A stretch of 64,000 bases of DNA, from positions 18,439,001 to 18,503,000 of the forward strand of contig NW_026262690.1 in assembly GCF_021869535.1 (NCBI RefSeq). The letters are read 5' to 3'. Both the position numbers and the translations under genes were made by a program. Under the pieces are notes generated by a model. It was given only the letters and a program-made list of their open reading frames with translations, searched no databases and was not told the origin of the DNA. Origin of the DNA: Mytilus californianus. Lineage: Eukaryota; Mollusca; Bivalvia; Mytilida; Mytilidae. This document shows positions 10,764-22,378 of the stretch, piece after piece. Position 1 is the stretch's first letter. Every line of letters starts with the position of its first letter.

Positions 10764-10766
<3 letters not shown>

Positions 10767-10825
<59 letters not shown>
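10767..10825. repeat. (AG)n microsatellite, 59 bp
   Basis: Uninterrupted AG dinucleotide run. The serine/leucine frame it creates on the minus strand is an artefact. Confidence 0.98.
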
Positions 10826-10827
<2 letters not shown>

Positions 10828-11439
10828 TGCATTTATAGAACATTAAAATGGACAATATGAATCTATTATTGCTCTTCAAGAAAACAGATAATGCTATCAA
10901 ATGATACATATACAGAATTGCTCCACACTATATAGTCCAGATAGTTAACACACTTGTAAATGGATGAAAGCAAATGTAAAATGGACATGCATCATGTAGT
11001 ATTAAAGTACTGACTGGATGATTGACTCGTGGGCTAGCTGTTCACCGGCAACGGAGTCAACTTAGTGGGCATACACACAACACATTAGAAAAAACAAAAG
11101 TTGATGCATTCGAAGGACTTTTATAGATCAACTTCATTTAGCATTCTCAAAAGTTGGAGGGCCTAAAGAGGTGGAAATACATTATAAAGTATATTGCGCA
11201 AAACAATTATAACAAGTTAAATGCGAAAAATGCATTTAATTCTCATACAAGTAAAAACTCATCTATGTCAAAGAGAAAGTATATATAAAGTTTCTAATGT
11301 ATTTTGTTTAACCTTTTTTTACTATCAAATAATGATTATTGTTGAGGTATGATGACTTGGTTGTAATATCTTCAATATTAAGATTTATCCTGCAATCGAC
11401 CTTTCTACTACACAAATACAGGTGTACAGATAACAACAA
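10826..11439. other. Unassigned non-coding sequence
   Basis: No open frame or recognisable repeat. Confidence 0.4.
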
Positions 11440-11690
11440 ATTTAACAAAAGTACTGAACTCCAAGGCAAATTAAAAAAGGGGGAAATCTATAAAAACTGA
11501 CACAATCAAACGCTATCAATCTACGGAACATTTAAAAAAAAAATGCCATATTCATGACTTGGTACAGGCATTTTCCGAAGAAAACGATGGGTTAAACCTA
11601 TTTTTATAACTAGCTAAACCTCCCACTTATACGACAGTTGTTTATATAGTTCAGTTATATTGACAAAATTGGGTGAACAAGCGAAAGTCT
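11440..11690 (+). repeat. Dispersed mussel repeat, copy 1
   Basis: The segment with ATTCATGACTTGGTACAGGC, then TAACTAGCTAAACCTCCCAC and ACGACAGTTG, is a diverged copy of 29085-29320. Shared landmarks are ACTCCAAGG/ACTCCGAGG, GACTTGGTACAGGCATTTTC, GCTAGCTAAAC and ATATTGACAA. Confidence 0.65.
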
Positions 11691-12479
11691 CCTGGTATCT
11701 TCCTTCTGTTGCGAGCGAACGGTAATGTTCAAATTACTGTTTGCATCACAGTTCAATCTGGGGTCATCATTGCGGTCCGCGTTTAAGTCGTGTCGATTTC
11801 ATTTACAAAACAAATTTAATGATTGGGATGGTAAAAACTATACATTTTAGCTCAATGTTCAATTGCAGGATAAAAACAATATTCGTGGTACAGTGTAGGA
11901 AAATATAAAATGTGCATTCGCTAAAAAACAGGAGAGAAGCTCGACAAACCTCGCTTTTCTCTCTGTTTCTTAAGTTCGCCAAATAAATTTTATATTTTCA
12001 TACACTGTACGAATATTGTATATATATTTAACTGAAAGATAAAGAAATTGTCAGTAAAAGACTTCGGATCTGCCAAATTTCACAAATACTTTCGGGTCTC
12101 TACGGTCAGCACAGACGTTGTTACTTTAAAAGAATCATTATTGTTCTCTTTGCCAACCTTACAATACAAAATATATTAGAAAAAATAACAAGAGCAGAAA
12201 CCATGTCGTAAAAGGTCAGAAAACACCGTGGACAAAACTAAAATCAGAAATACAAAAAGTCTACAACAATACAGTTGATACAATGTACTAGGCTGAAATT
12301 TAAAAGACTTGTCAGACAGCATTTCATCATTTCTGGTTTCTGAAATATTTAAGACACGAGAATGGACAAGCGTTTAAAATTATTTTATCTGACAGTAGCA
12401 ATACCTTTCTTTACTCCATTCTTTACACTTTTTATGGGAAACTTGATATAGAGCTAGTATGTCGTCGAAATTATGAATT
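11691..12479. other. Unassigned non-coding sequence
   Basis: AT-rich. AAAATATAAAATGTGCATTC at 11901 and AATTTTATATTTTCATACAC at 11986 suggest a weak local inverted repeat (TGTAGGAAAATATAAAAT / ATTTTATATTTTCATACA). No gene signal. Confidence 0.35.
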
Positions 12480-12600
12480 GGTGTTTTGTCTTTTTGTCGT
12501 TTTTTTTGTTGTTGTCATGGCGTTGTCAGTTTGTCTTCGACTTATAAATTTGAGTATCCCTTTAGTATCTTTTTCTTCTCCCTATAGAGTCGTCCAATAG
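12480..12600 (+). repeat. Dispersed mussel repeat module
   Basis: GGCGTTGTCAGTTTGTCTTC then GACTTATAAATTTGAGTATC and CCTTTAGTATCTTTTTCTTC. Related modules lie at 17240-17360, 33575-33660 and 60045-60125 (plus) and at 7958-7995 and 58344-58380 (minus). Confidence 0.6.
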
Positions 12601-13985
12601 GAAATGCAGTTATTTTTCAAGGCATGTATCCATTAAAGGTAAGCTAAGAAGTTTAGAAAAAAATCATATTAGGATTTTGTCTTATAAAGATTATATAATC
12701 AAAATTTATGTTGCATAGGGTTCCCATTGTTCCTATTGCGTCTTCAAAGATAATTGTTTAATTTCTTCAATCAAGGCCTAGGATTAAATTTGAACTTTGG
12801 ATTATTGCAGTACATCCGTACACTATCTAAGCTTGAGGTTAATTTTATCAAATAGCAAGAGTTGGCAGATGGTTTTGAAAAAAAGCAATTTAATTCGATA
12901 AAAAAAAATTGATCAATATTGGTAGCAATAGCTTATAAGATAGAAGAGGCACACATCGGTACAAGATAAATGTGTCGTTAAAATTACTATTCGCTCAATT
13001 ATTGAAGCTTATATACCTCTTGCTATTGACATTAGCCTTATTATAAGAATAAATATAGAAATCTGTAACCCCTGTGAAATCACTATATTAATGCACAATG
13101 TATTCTTTTCACCATTATATTTTGCATTTATGTCTCCATTTATGCCTGTCTGGTATGATATGGACTAATACCAAATACACACTGTTGAAATGGTCAACTT
13201 AACTGTAGAATAGTCCAGGAAATGTGTAATGCGCATAAGCATAAAAAACACAGTAATTGGTTAACAAAATATTTCCCCGAATCATAATGAACCTAATTAT
13301 TATGTTAAATGAATATAGCATTGCTCCTTCTATATTTGCAGTAAGATTTTATTGTCATGTATTCGTTTAGAGGATAACATTTTATTTTGTCTAAATCTTA
13401 AAGTACAATAAACTGGTCAAATACTATATAAATTCATAGCTTTAAGCTGGGATCAGTATATCTAACAATATATATGTTCCTGCTTTAAGTGACTATTTTA
13501 CGCTCGATAAATGAAGTCTAGATGTTCAACTTATTTAACTATCAAGTACCATTATTACAATTGAAACACACAAAATTAAATAAAAAATAAGGTTTCTGAA
13601 ATCATATCAAACGACAACTTAAAGTTTTCTTGTAAATATCTTGTCACTTGCTTGAAAGAAATTCCAATTGTTTTATCACAAAATCATACGAAAATTTGAT
13701 GCAAATTAGCAGTAAAATTATCAAACCATAGTTCAACGATCGAAAATAATCTGCGTCGAAGATTCGGTTGCATGAAAAATAAAGTAAAAAAAACTAAAAT
13801 GGCAAACGAAACTTAAAGAAAGTAATTAACATTAACATTTATATACATCTTTGATATGAAATTTGCAAAGCTGTCGACAGAAGAAACTTCAACTCCGCTC
13901 TTCTATATGCACTAGGCAACTGATCATAAAACTACAGTGGCACTAGTCAAGTGTTCACGGATGTTTTCTGGCAGAATTTGTTATT
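12601..13985. other. Unassigned non-coding sequence
   Basis: About 1.4 kb of AT-rich sequence with no open frame, splice-site pair or repeat that I can support. It lies downstream of the minus-strand terminal exon. Confidence 0.4.
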
Positions 13986-13990
13986 TCTTT

Positions 13991-13996
13991 TTTATT
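13991..13996 (-). terminator. Candidate polyadenylation signal AATAAA
   Basis: TTTATT on the plus strand reads AATAAA on the minus strand, about 170 bases past the stop codon of the terminal exon at 14164-14343. It is the nearest canonical hexamer in the right orientation, so it is a plausible 3' end for that gene. Confidence 0.35.
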
Positions 13997-14163
13997 CTTT
14001 ACGCTGATTCACAAATTGGCCATTAGCATTCACCTTTCTAAAATAAATCTCAATGCTATTTCAAATAATAATTCTTTTGACAATGTTTAGTTTCTCAATA
14101 AAACAAAAACTACCAAAACAGTTTGTTACACTACTCTCTACAAAAACTGTTATCACGTGACCC

Positions 14164-14343
14164 TCAAGAAGTTTTTGCCTGATGGTGAACAGTTTGATAA
14201 CTATCTCCCATGCACACGTCATCAATAAGTATATAATTTATCATTTCGTCACGATCGTTGTCAACATCACTGAAGATATGGCCTTTATGAGATTCGAAAC
14301 TGAAAAACAGGTCAACATCATACCCCTCGTCTGAAATGTAGGC
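14164..14343 (-). CDS. Terminal exon of an unrecognised host gene
   Basis: On the minus strand a polypyrimidine acceptor (CTTCTCTTTTTCAG) is followed by a 59-codon open frame and a stop. It begins AYISDEGYDVDLFF, continues through GHIFSDVDNDRDEMINYIL and ends SYQTVHHQAKTS. The protein end is acidic (many D and E) with one cysteine and no hydrophobic segment, so it looks soluble or extracellular. The frame enters in phase 0, matching the end of the exon at 18220-18269. A second acceptor, TTTTTCAG, lies 44 bases inside at 14300-14302 and would give a shorter exon in another phase. The first ~35 bases and the acceptor are repeated upstream (14350-14715). I do not recognise the family. That it is real coding sequence is an inference from splice signal, frame and phase. 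Confidence 0.5.
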   Translation of the reverse strand, partial: AYISDEGYDVDLFFSFESHKGHIFSDVDNDRDEMINYILIDDVCMGDSYQTVHHQAKTS

Positions 14344-14715
14344 CTGAAAAAGAGAAGCAATTTGTAACTTACAGGTCAACATCATATCCCTCGTCTGAAA
14401 TGTAGGCCTGAATTAGAGAAGCAATGTGTAACAAACAGGTCAATTGATACACCCTGGTCTGAAACGTACATCTGAAAAGGGAAGCAATGTGTACTTTTTA
14501 GTCCTTTTACTTTTAGTAACTAGCAGGTCAACATCATACCTTCGTCTGAAATGTAGGCCTGAAAAAGAGAAGCAATGTGTAACAAACAGGCCAACACCAT
14601 CCCCCTCGTCTGAAATGTAGGCCTGAAAAAAGAGAAGCAATGTGTAACAAACAGGTCAACATCATACCCCTCGTCTGAAATGTAGGCCTTAAAAAGAGAA
14701 GCAATATGTAGCTAT
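14344..14715 (-). repeat. Tandem copies of a 3' splice site plus exon start
   Basis: Units of mostly 64-65 bases repeat, on the minus strand, an acceptor (CTTCTCTTTTTCAG) plus GCCTACATTTCAGACGAGGG and TATGATGTTGACCTG. Exon-type starts fall at 14343, 14407, 14471, 14558, 14622 and 14687. The last has AAG instead of CAG and the third reads ATGTACGTTTC instead of GCCTACATTTC. In the unit at 14407 the coding-like part ends in a good donor, CCT|GTAAGT; the others have GTTTGT or GCTAGT there. The spacers (about 27-30 bases) are too short to be ordinary introns, so this is best read as local duplication of the exon boundary. Confidence 0.75.
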
Positions 14716-14894
14716 CAGATCAAAAGTTGAGTTGACAGACCCGTAGAGCGGAAATACTAACGACTATACTTGTCAAATGGTACACCAAATGTATATTAGA
14801 AATGATAACATGTGTCTATAGGAGACCATGCCACTCTCTCACTACCACATTTTTATGTTAAGGGAACCGCGAAATCTGGTAAGAATCCCTTTGG

Positions 14895-15690
14895 CATATA
14901 TGTTAGACTCAGATCGACGTCCGTTCCTCTAATCGACGTCCAATGTGACGTTATCACATAACAAAAAACGACGTCTGATCGATGAGAGGTTTATAAATTT
15001 CATTGAATCATTTATTTTCAAATTGATCTTTGTTTATATTATCTGTATCTTTTTGTCTTTTTGTGAAAAAAATGAAGAAAAAAAAACACAGTATAAATTT
15101 AATGCGTCCGAAGCGCTCTTCTGGATCTACCTTCATCAAGAACTAGTAGCTTACCGAAACTATAACTGTTTTCTTTTATTGGTATCAAAATAAAAGGACA
15201 TATTTGACATCAGAAATTGACAATAAGACGATCACCGACATCATTATTACTTTTACATGTACATGCATAATAATATTTTGGTGAAAGACGTTCATATTCT
15301 CGACCTACGTTGTCGTTTTCTTTTCTTGTTCATATAAACAAATAAATATGGGTATACATTGTACGACAAGGAGACAACAACCCAAAGACAAAGATAATCG
15401 AAAGCCAACTAGAGGGCAGCATATCTATAGCCCTCTACAATGCTGTACAGACTCAAACAATAGAAAGAATAAAAACGCACGGCACATTGTTGAAAAGTAT
15501 TATTATTTGGTCTTATGTTTTTCATCAACGTTTGGAGTTTTAGGTTCAACCCACCCTTTAATAAAGATGAGATTTCACTGCGATATGTCTATAAAACGGA
15601 CGTCGATTGGAAAAGCAAAACAATGGACGTCGATTTGAGAACAACAAAAAAGACGTCGATTAGAGGGACATAAAATTGGCCGTCGTTTTG
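14895..15690. mobile_element. Candidate element bounded by inverted GACGTCGAT motifs
   Basis: The left side has ATCGACGTCC twice (14913-14942) and the right side has GGACGTCGAT twice plus GACGTCGATTAGAGGGACAT (15598-15672). CCTCTAATCGACGTC on the left (14926-14940) pairs with GACGTCGATTAGAGG on the right. The arms are not collinear over a long stretch and I find no target duplication, so a transposon is only a possibility. The interior frames (14945-15193, 15348-15638) show no recognisable product. Confidence 0.4.
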
Positions 15691-16895
15691 GAATGTTATT
15701 TTATTGTGACGACAGAAAACATAATGTCTCATACTATCTATCGTACACTGAAGAAAACAAATAACGCACCTAATCAAATTTTCATGATTGGTTTTTGAAA
15801 AGTTTGATATAAAAGTGTTTAAAAAAACAACTGTTGGATTCTTTTATTTTTGCTGCAAGTCTATAAAATGTTTTTAGATTTTCTGTCTACTATTGTAGTA
15901 ACTAAAATGTGTTGGAAATATTTTGAACACTAGATTGGCTGAATGTCAGCATGTCAGCTAAATCTAATTATTCAACAACTTCGTTCTTGATTGAGTAATA
16001 AATAAATGTAGAAATTATTCATCAACAAGGGTCAGATTTGATATCTTAAATCATACAATCATTAAATATTTGGACTGTAATCCGATAATCCATTAATAGA
16101 GACTTGGTAACCATGTAATCTCATTGTCGGACCTGATTCATGCAGTTTATTTGCAATTCAAAAGACATGAATATTTATAAAGTATCGATTTTAGCATCTT
16201 ATTCTCAGAGAAGTACATGGTTTTAATAGAATTCATTTTAGTCCGCTTTAATTATGAAACTCACAGAGAAATTGATTATTTATGGTTTTAGATAATATTA
16301 CCAAACTCTCAAGTACTTTCAGGTTAAACAATTGTTAATTTCACAAAATCTTATTTCCAATGCATATTAAAATTCGAAGAAAGATTAAACATGTCACAGA
16401 ATATGCAGTAATGTAAACAGCAGGTGTTGTAGAAAAACAGAGCCGAAATGTTTTATTCAAGTTCAATACTCTTTAATCAATCATAATGTACTGCTTTTTT
16501 CAATTTTGACATTTTATATTTATATTTTAGTTTGTGTTACTTTTTACCACACAAACGTTTTTTTTTTATGGTAGATCTATATTTTGGAAATCCATACATT
16601 CATAACTGTTCTGACTATAGATACTGCAACCTAAAAGCTAGCTATTTTTATTTTTTATTTCTTTTCTATCGGACCTTACACGCTAAGGATGACACCATAA
16701 CAACCCTAGAAAATCCCCTGGATATTGTTTTAGCGAGAACCAAAAGCTTTGCAGATTGTATATTTATCAAAATTATTATGGCATCATTCTGTAAATAAGG
16801 CATGTGATTTTTTTTTAATTTGGTGAATACCTTCAAGGTGCAATGCAAGTGGCTTGTCATTTATACGAAACTGTTTGTTTAACATAGGTTGTATT
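15691..16895. other. Unassigned non-coding sequence
   Basis: About 1.2 kb. An 88-codon plus-strand frame at 16532-16798 and overlapping minus-strand frames at 16666-16860 have no convincing splice sites or product. Either could hide an exon, but I cannot choose. Confidence 0.3.
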
Positions 16896-17005
16896 CAGGG
16901 GCGGATCCAGCCATTTATAAAAGGGGGAGGGGGGGTTCCTAACCCAGGATAAAAAAGGGGGGGTTCCAACCCCCGGAACCCCCTTCCCCCCTGGATCCGC
17001 CGCTG
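16896..17005. mobile_element. 110-bp MITE with TTGTATT target duplication
   Basis: The ends are CAGGGGCGGATCCAG and, reverse-complemented, CAGCGGCGGATCCAG. TTGTATT flanks both sides (16889-16895 and 17006-17012). The interior is G/C-run rich (AAGGGGGAGGGGGGG; CCCCCGGAACCCCC) and largely self-complementary. CAGGGGCGGATCCAG termini are common in short elements of many invertebrates. The intact target duplication suggests a fairly recent insertion. Confidence 0.85.
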
Positions 17006-17239
17006 TTGTATTTAATCCTGTGAGTATTCGTAATGATTGCAAGTTGTACATTTGGTCTATTTACTCTATTTGTGATAAACTAAAAATTTGACACTTCGAA
17101 TACCGGATTAACCTTCATCAGAAAACATAAGGGATGTGCTAGTATGGGTGTATCCCGTCATCTTGGATTGCTTATTACCGCAAATGGTCGAACCAGATTT
17201 TTAATAAAATAAACAAATTTGTATTCATTATTTCCACCC

Positions 17240-17360
17240 TGATTTTTTGTGAGGTTCGTGTTGCGCAGTCTATAGTTTTCTATTGTGTTTTGTAGACTGT
17301 GGTTTTTCGTGTTTTCCATCTATGTGTTTGAATATCCCTTTGGTAATTTTCCGCCTTCCT
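17240..17360 (+). repeat. Dispersed mussel repeat module
   Basis: GTTCGTGTTGCGCAGTCTAT then GTGTTTGAATATCCCTTTGG and TAATTTTCCGCC. It shares its end with 12480-12600 and 60045-60125. Confidence 0.6.
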
Positions 17361-18219
17361 TTTTCTAAATTTACTGTAGGACTATTCATTTCAATTAAGT
17401 AATTCAAATGATATTTTTACGATATATCTTAAGTTTTTGATTGATTCAAGCAGTTACAAACTAAGATATCTTAGATAATTGAGTTTTATGAAAGAGTTCA
17501 TCCCATTTTTTTTTTTAATTTTCTAAAAGAATATGATGTGAGCTTTAATTTTATATCTTATTTAACAATTCTATCAACTAGTTTTCATTTCAGTCACATA
17601 ATAGTTCTTTTTTGTGTATCCATACAAATTAGGAAAATGTTACCAAGTATGTATCTTGAAAACAATCAGTGGTATATCTGCCTACGAATTTCTTAAATTT
17701 GGAGAGAAAAAAACTACATGATGTAAACCAATACGATAATTATTATAAGTTCTCAACGGCATAAACATTGTATGAAATTAATATAAAAGGACTGTGAATA
17801 AAATTAACCATCTGCTGGAGCCTTTATATCAGATTAAAATCTGCACTTAATCTCTACTTTGCAATGGATACCATTTTCTTGATTATAAAAAATCAATAAG
17901 AATGCATTGTCAGCTTTTCTGCATAAATATAATGCAAAGTAGGAGCTCAATAATGTTAACTTTTTGGTGAATGAGCGTAGCAAAACAGAATTTTATGATG
18001 ATATTCGAGTTCTTGTTATTAATTGTTCTTCTAACAAAATACTATACAGATCATACATAGACATTTTTTTCAATAAAGATTTATATTTCATATCTAATAT
18101 AACATTTGCTGATGTTGTAATATCTGGCTGTAAATAATTAACCAGTTTAAATGTACAACTTTTGATACCATACGAGATCACAGTTACATAAATGCAATAC
18201 ATGTACTTATCAAACTTAC
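17361..18219. other. Presumed intron or intergenic sequence
   Basis: AT-rich. The 85-codon minus-strand frame at 17993-18250 overlaps the exon at 18220-18269 in a different frame and runs through its donor, so I do not accept it. Confidence 0.4.
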
Positions 18220-18269
18220 TGTTGTTTCTACTGGTTCGCTGTTCACCCATACATGAAAGTTGTCACGAG
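18220..18269 (-). CDS. Internal exon of an unrecognised host gene
   Basis: On the minus strand a strong acceptor (TTTTTTTTATTGTAG) is followed by 50 bases and a perfect donor (ACA|GTAAGT). In the frame carried over from the exon at 24664-24755 the 50 bases complete a serine codon and then read RDNFHVWVNSEPVETT, ending exactly on a codon boundary. The other frames contain stops or break the phase. The next coding exon in this direction, 14164-14343, starts in phase 0 as required. The short beta-like pattern (VKISF-S-RDNFHVWVNSEP across the junction) is reminiscent of an extracellular beta-sandwich or von Willebrand D type strand pair, but that is a guess. Confidence 0.55.
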
Positions 18270-19184
18270 CTACAATAAAAAAAATACTGAGTTTAACTTG
18301 ATACTATTGTTGCATACATTTTTACTATTTTCATTTTGAAATGAGTATTTACATGTAAGAAAACATTTGGGATGTTGAAACCCAATATTCATAATTTTCT
18401 GGAACCGAAATGACTTTTTATTATACAAATAGAAGGTTATTCACACTTTAAAACGGGCTTAACCAATTTACCACGGAAACACACTTTCGCATATTATTCT
18501 ATCCGTATCAAACCACGAAGAAAACTCATTTGAGAAACCATTTTGTTTTCATTCAAAACCTTTCAGAATTCTTTGATAAATAAATAATTTACATTAAAAA
18601 AAAAACAGTTTGTGATCTGAAACCTAGTATTGTTTATATATGTAAAATAAAAAGTGAATACCTTTAGAAGACAGTTAAAACCATAACACCCTTGGAATTT
18701 TTTTTCAAAAACCTATAATATTTTTACTGACATGATGATTTGGACTTATATAGAAATTGTACAGCTTATCCCATGAATCCTTAAATTGCGTTAATAAATA
18801 AATGTAAAGTGATACTTTTCTCTTCTGTCTTACACAAATAACATTCATTATCCTTAAAAATATTTCTATTTTCTTTTTACTCAAATTTCTTTTACACATT
18901 ATATCAGTAGCGTGTCGTTTATTCCTAAATATCTTGTCCGACATAGATACAAATTGACTTCTCACATTTTTATCTACTTAAATATTATATAGCACCTTAT
19001 GTACAGTAATCATAAGAGTCATTAAAATTACTGTCACTATAAAAGACGATTTTAAAAGTGTAAATTGTGCATCAATGTCGTCCGAAATAAAAATAAAACC
19101 ACTTTAAAAAGTATGAATAGTAAATTTGCCATTCCCTATTCTCAGCGTACAACAGTTAAGATGACGGTACAAATTAACCTTCTA
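18270..19184. other. Presumed intron sequence
   Basis: AT-rich. The minus-strand frame at 18705-18965 (86 codons) has low-complexity, lysine-rich composition and no splice sites. I see nothing else. Confidence 0.4.
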
Positions 19185-20095
19185 ACTAACGGTTATAATG
19201 TTTTCTCAAATCACCGTCTCAAAAACAGCTGTAATGTTATCACAAAGCACAGTCTCAAATAACAATTATAATGTTATCTCAAATCACAGTCCCAAATGAC
19301 ATTTATGATGTCATAACAAATCACCGTCTCAAAAACAGCTATAATGTTATCATAAATCACAGTCTCAAAAATAACTATAATGTTATTACTAATCACCGTC
19401 TCGGATAACAGTTATAATGTTATCACAAATCACCGTCTCAAAAACAGCTATAATGTTATTACTAATCACCGTCTCGGATAACAGTTATAATCATTACAAA
19501 TCACCGTCTCAAAAAAAAGCTATAGTGTTATTACTAATTACAGTTTCAAAGCATCTATAATGTTACAACAAATCGCCTCCTCAAAAACAGCTATAATGTT
19601 ATCATAAATCACGTCTCAAAAATAGCTATAATGTTATCACAAACCACCGTCCCAAATAATAGTTATAATGTTATCACAAATAACCGTCTCAGATAACAGC
19701 AATAATCTTATTACCAATAACCGTCTCAAAAACAGCTATAATGTTACCCCATAAATCATCGTCTCAGATAAGTGCTATAATGTAATTACTAATCACTCTC
19801 TCAGATAACAGCTATAATGCTATTACAAATCACCGTCCCAAATAACAGTTATAATGTTATCACAAATAATCGTCTCAGATAACAGCTATAATCTTATCAC
19901 CGTCTTAAAACAGGTATAATGTTATCATAAATCACCATCTCCGATAACCGCTGTAATGTAATTACTAATCACCGTCTCAAATAACAGTAACAATGTTAAC
20001 AAAAATAACCGTCTCAGATAACAGATATAATGTAATTACTAATCACTGTCTAAGATAACAGCTATAATGATACTCCAGATCTCCTTCGAAGATAA
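19185..20095 (+). repeat. Satellite array A, ~37-bp unit
   Basis: About two dozen imperfect units of the form CAGTTATAATGTTATCACAA then ATCACCGTCTCAAAAA run in tandem. Length varies between 34 and 40 bases, and variants with TATTACTAATCACCGTCTCGG are interspersed. The core TCACAAATCACCGTCTC resembles TTACAGATTACCGTCAC of the neighbouring array B, so the two may share an ancestor. Confidence 0.9.
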
Positions 20096-20277
20096 CATTT
20101 TTAACTCAAACCTCAACTCAAAGTAAAAAACTGGTTTAATCTTCCTCCGCACGGTTAACGTGTTTAATGGAATGAAAATAATCCCTGAACTATTTAGAAG
20201 GAAATAAAAGAATGCAAATTATGACTTCATTTGAAATAAAGATAGTTCGGTAAAAGATTCGGAGCAGTGGTAATAAG

Positions 20278-22378
20278 TGTCATTACAAAAAGCCGTCACT
20301 GTACACTGAGATCATATCATTACATATTACCGTCACTGTACGATGATCATGTCATTACAGGTTACAGAGTTATTCACTGTACAGTGATCTTTTCATTACA
20401 GATTACAGTAATTGTAAAGTGACCAAGTCATTACATATTACCGTCACTTTACGATGATCTTGTCATTACAGATTATCTTCACTGTACATTGATCGTGTCA
20501 TTACAGATTACCATTAATGTACAGTGTCCAAGTCATTACAGATTACCGTCAATGTACAGTGACCAAGTCATTGCATATTACCGTCACTTTACGATGATCT
20601 TGTCATTACAGATTATCTTCACTGTACATTGATCGTGTCATTACAGATTACCGTCAATGTACAGTGACCAAGTCATAACATATCATATTCCCTGTACAGT
20701 GACCGATTCATTTCAGATTTCCGTAACTGTTCTGTGACCAAGTCATTACAGGTTATCTTCTTTGTACAGTGACCGATACATTACAGTTCAATGACCAAGT
20801 CATTACATATTTCCTATCTGTACAGTGACCAAGTCATTACATATTACCGCCAATGTGCAGTGACCAGGTCATTAAAGATTACCGTCAATTTACAGTGACC
20901 AAGTCATTACATATTATCTTCCGTGTGCAGTGACCAAGTCATTACAGATTTCCGTAATGACACAGTGACCAAGTCATTACATATTTTATTCCATGTACAG
21001 TGACCAATTCATTTCAGATTTCCGTAACTGTACAGTGACCAAGTCATTACAGATTATCTTCCTTATACAGTGACAGATTCATTACAGATTATTTTCCCAG
21101 TTCAGCGACCTAGTCATAACAGATTTCCGTATCTGTACAATGACCAAGTCATTACAGATTATCTTCCTTATACAGTGACCAAGTCATTACAGATTATCTT
21201 CCCTGTTCAGTGACCAAGTCATTACAGATTATCTTCCCTGTTCAGTGACCAAGTCATTACAGATTTCCGTATCTGTACAATGACCAAGTCATTACATATT
21301 ACCGTCACTGTCCAGTGATCATGTCATTACAGATTATCTTCCCTGTACAGTGACCAAGTCATTACAGATTACCGTCACTATCCAGAGATCATGTCATTAC
21401 AGATTATCTTTCCTGTACAGTGACCAAGTCATTACATATTACCGTCACTATTCAGAGATCATGTCATTACAGATTATCTTCCCTGTACAGTGACCAAGTC
21501 ATTACAGATTACCGTCACTGTCCAGAGATCATTTCATTACAGATTATCTTTCCTGTACAGTGACCAAGTCATTACATATTACCGTCACTATTCAGAGATC
21601 ATATCATTACAGAATATCTTCCATGTACAGTGACCAAGTCATTTCAGATTTCCGTCACTGTACAGTGATTATGTTATTTCAGATTTCCGTCACTGTACAG
21701 TGATTATGTTATTTCAGTTTTTCGTCACTGTGCAATGGTCTTTTCATTACAAATAACGGTCACTGTACAGTTATCATGTCATTTTACAAATTGCCGTAAC
21801 TGAACAGTGATCATGTCATTCAGTTACAGTATCATGTCATAACAAATTATTGTCACTGTTCGGTGATCATGTCATAACAAATTACTGTCACTGTACGGTG
21901 ATCATGCCATTACAAATTACTGTCACTGTACGGTGAGCATGTCGTTACAAATTACTGTCACTGTACGGTGATCATGTCGTTTCAAATTACTGTCACTGTA
22001 CGGTGATCATGTCGTTACAAATTACTGTCACTGTACGGTGATCATGTCATGACAAATTACTGTCACTGTACGGTGATCATGTCGTTGAAAATTACTGTCA
22101 CTGTACGGTGATCATGCCGTTACAAATTACTGTCACTGTACGGTGATCATACCATTACAAATTACTGTCACTGTACGGTGATCATGCCGTTACAAATTAC
22201 TGCCACTGTACGGTGATCATGTCGTTACAAATTACTGTCACTGTACGGAGATCATGTCGTTACAAATTACTGTCACTGTACGGTGATCATGTCGTTACAA
22301 ATTACTGTCACTGTACGGTGATCATGTCGTTACAAAATACTGTCACTGTACAGTGACCAGCCAATTACAAATTACTGT
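20278..22378 (+). repeat. Satellite array B, 33-35-bp unit, two subfamilies
   Basis: Roughly sixty units. From 20278 to about 21830 the unit is TACAGTGACCAAGTCATTAC then AGATTACCGTCACTG with many variants (ACCGTCA/ATCTTCC). From about 21830 to 22345 it is a much more uniform 35-mer, TGTCACTGTACGGTGATCAT then GTCGTTACAAATTAC. Many units contain the perfect 14-bp palindrome TCACTGTACAGTGA; the uniform subfamily has TCACTGTACGGTGA plus TGATCA. The homogeneity of the second block points to recent amplification. It lies inside what would be an intron of the minus-strand gene. Confidence 0.95.

Noticed and set aside
10647-10832. Minus-strand ORF with a long SLSLSL run
   Set aside because: Translation of the (AG)n microsatellite.
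17993-18250. 85-codon minus-strand frame overlapping the exon at 18220-18269
   Set aside because: It reads the exon in the wrong frame and through its strong GTAAGT donor; the phase-matched 50-base exon is the better model.
19185-22378. CRISPR-like array of short repeats
   Set aside because: Units are contiguous with no unique spacers, the whole unit drifts together, and the genome is animal. It is a satellite.
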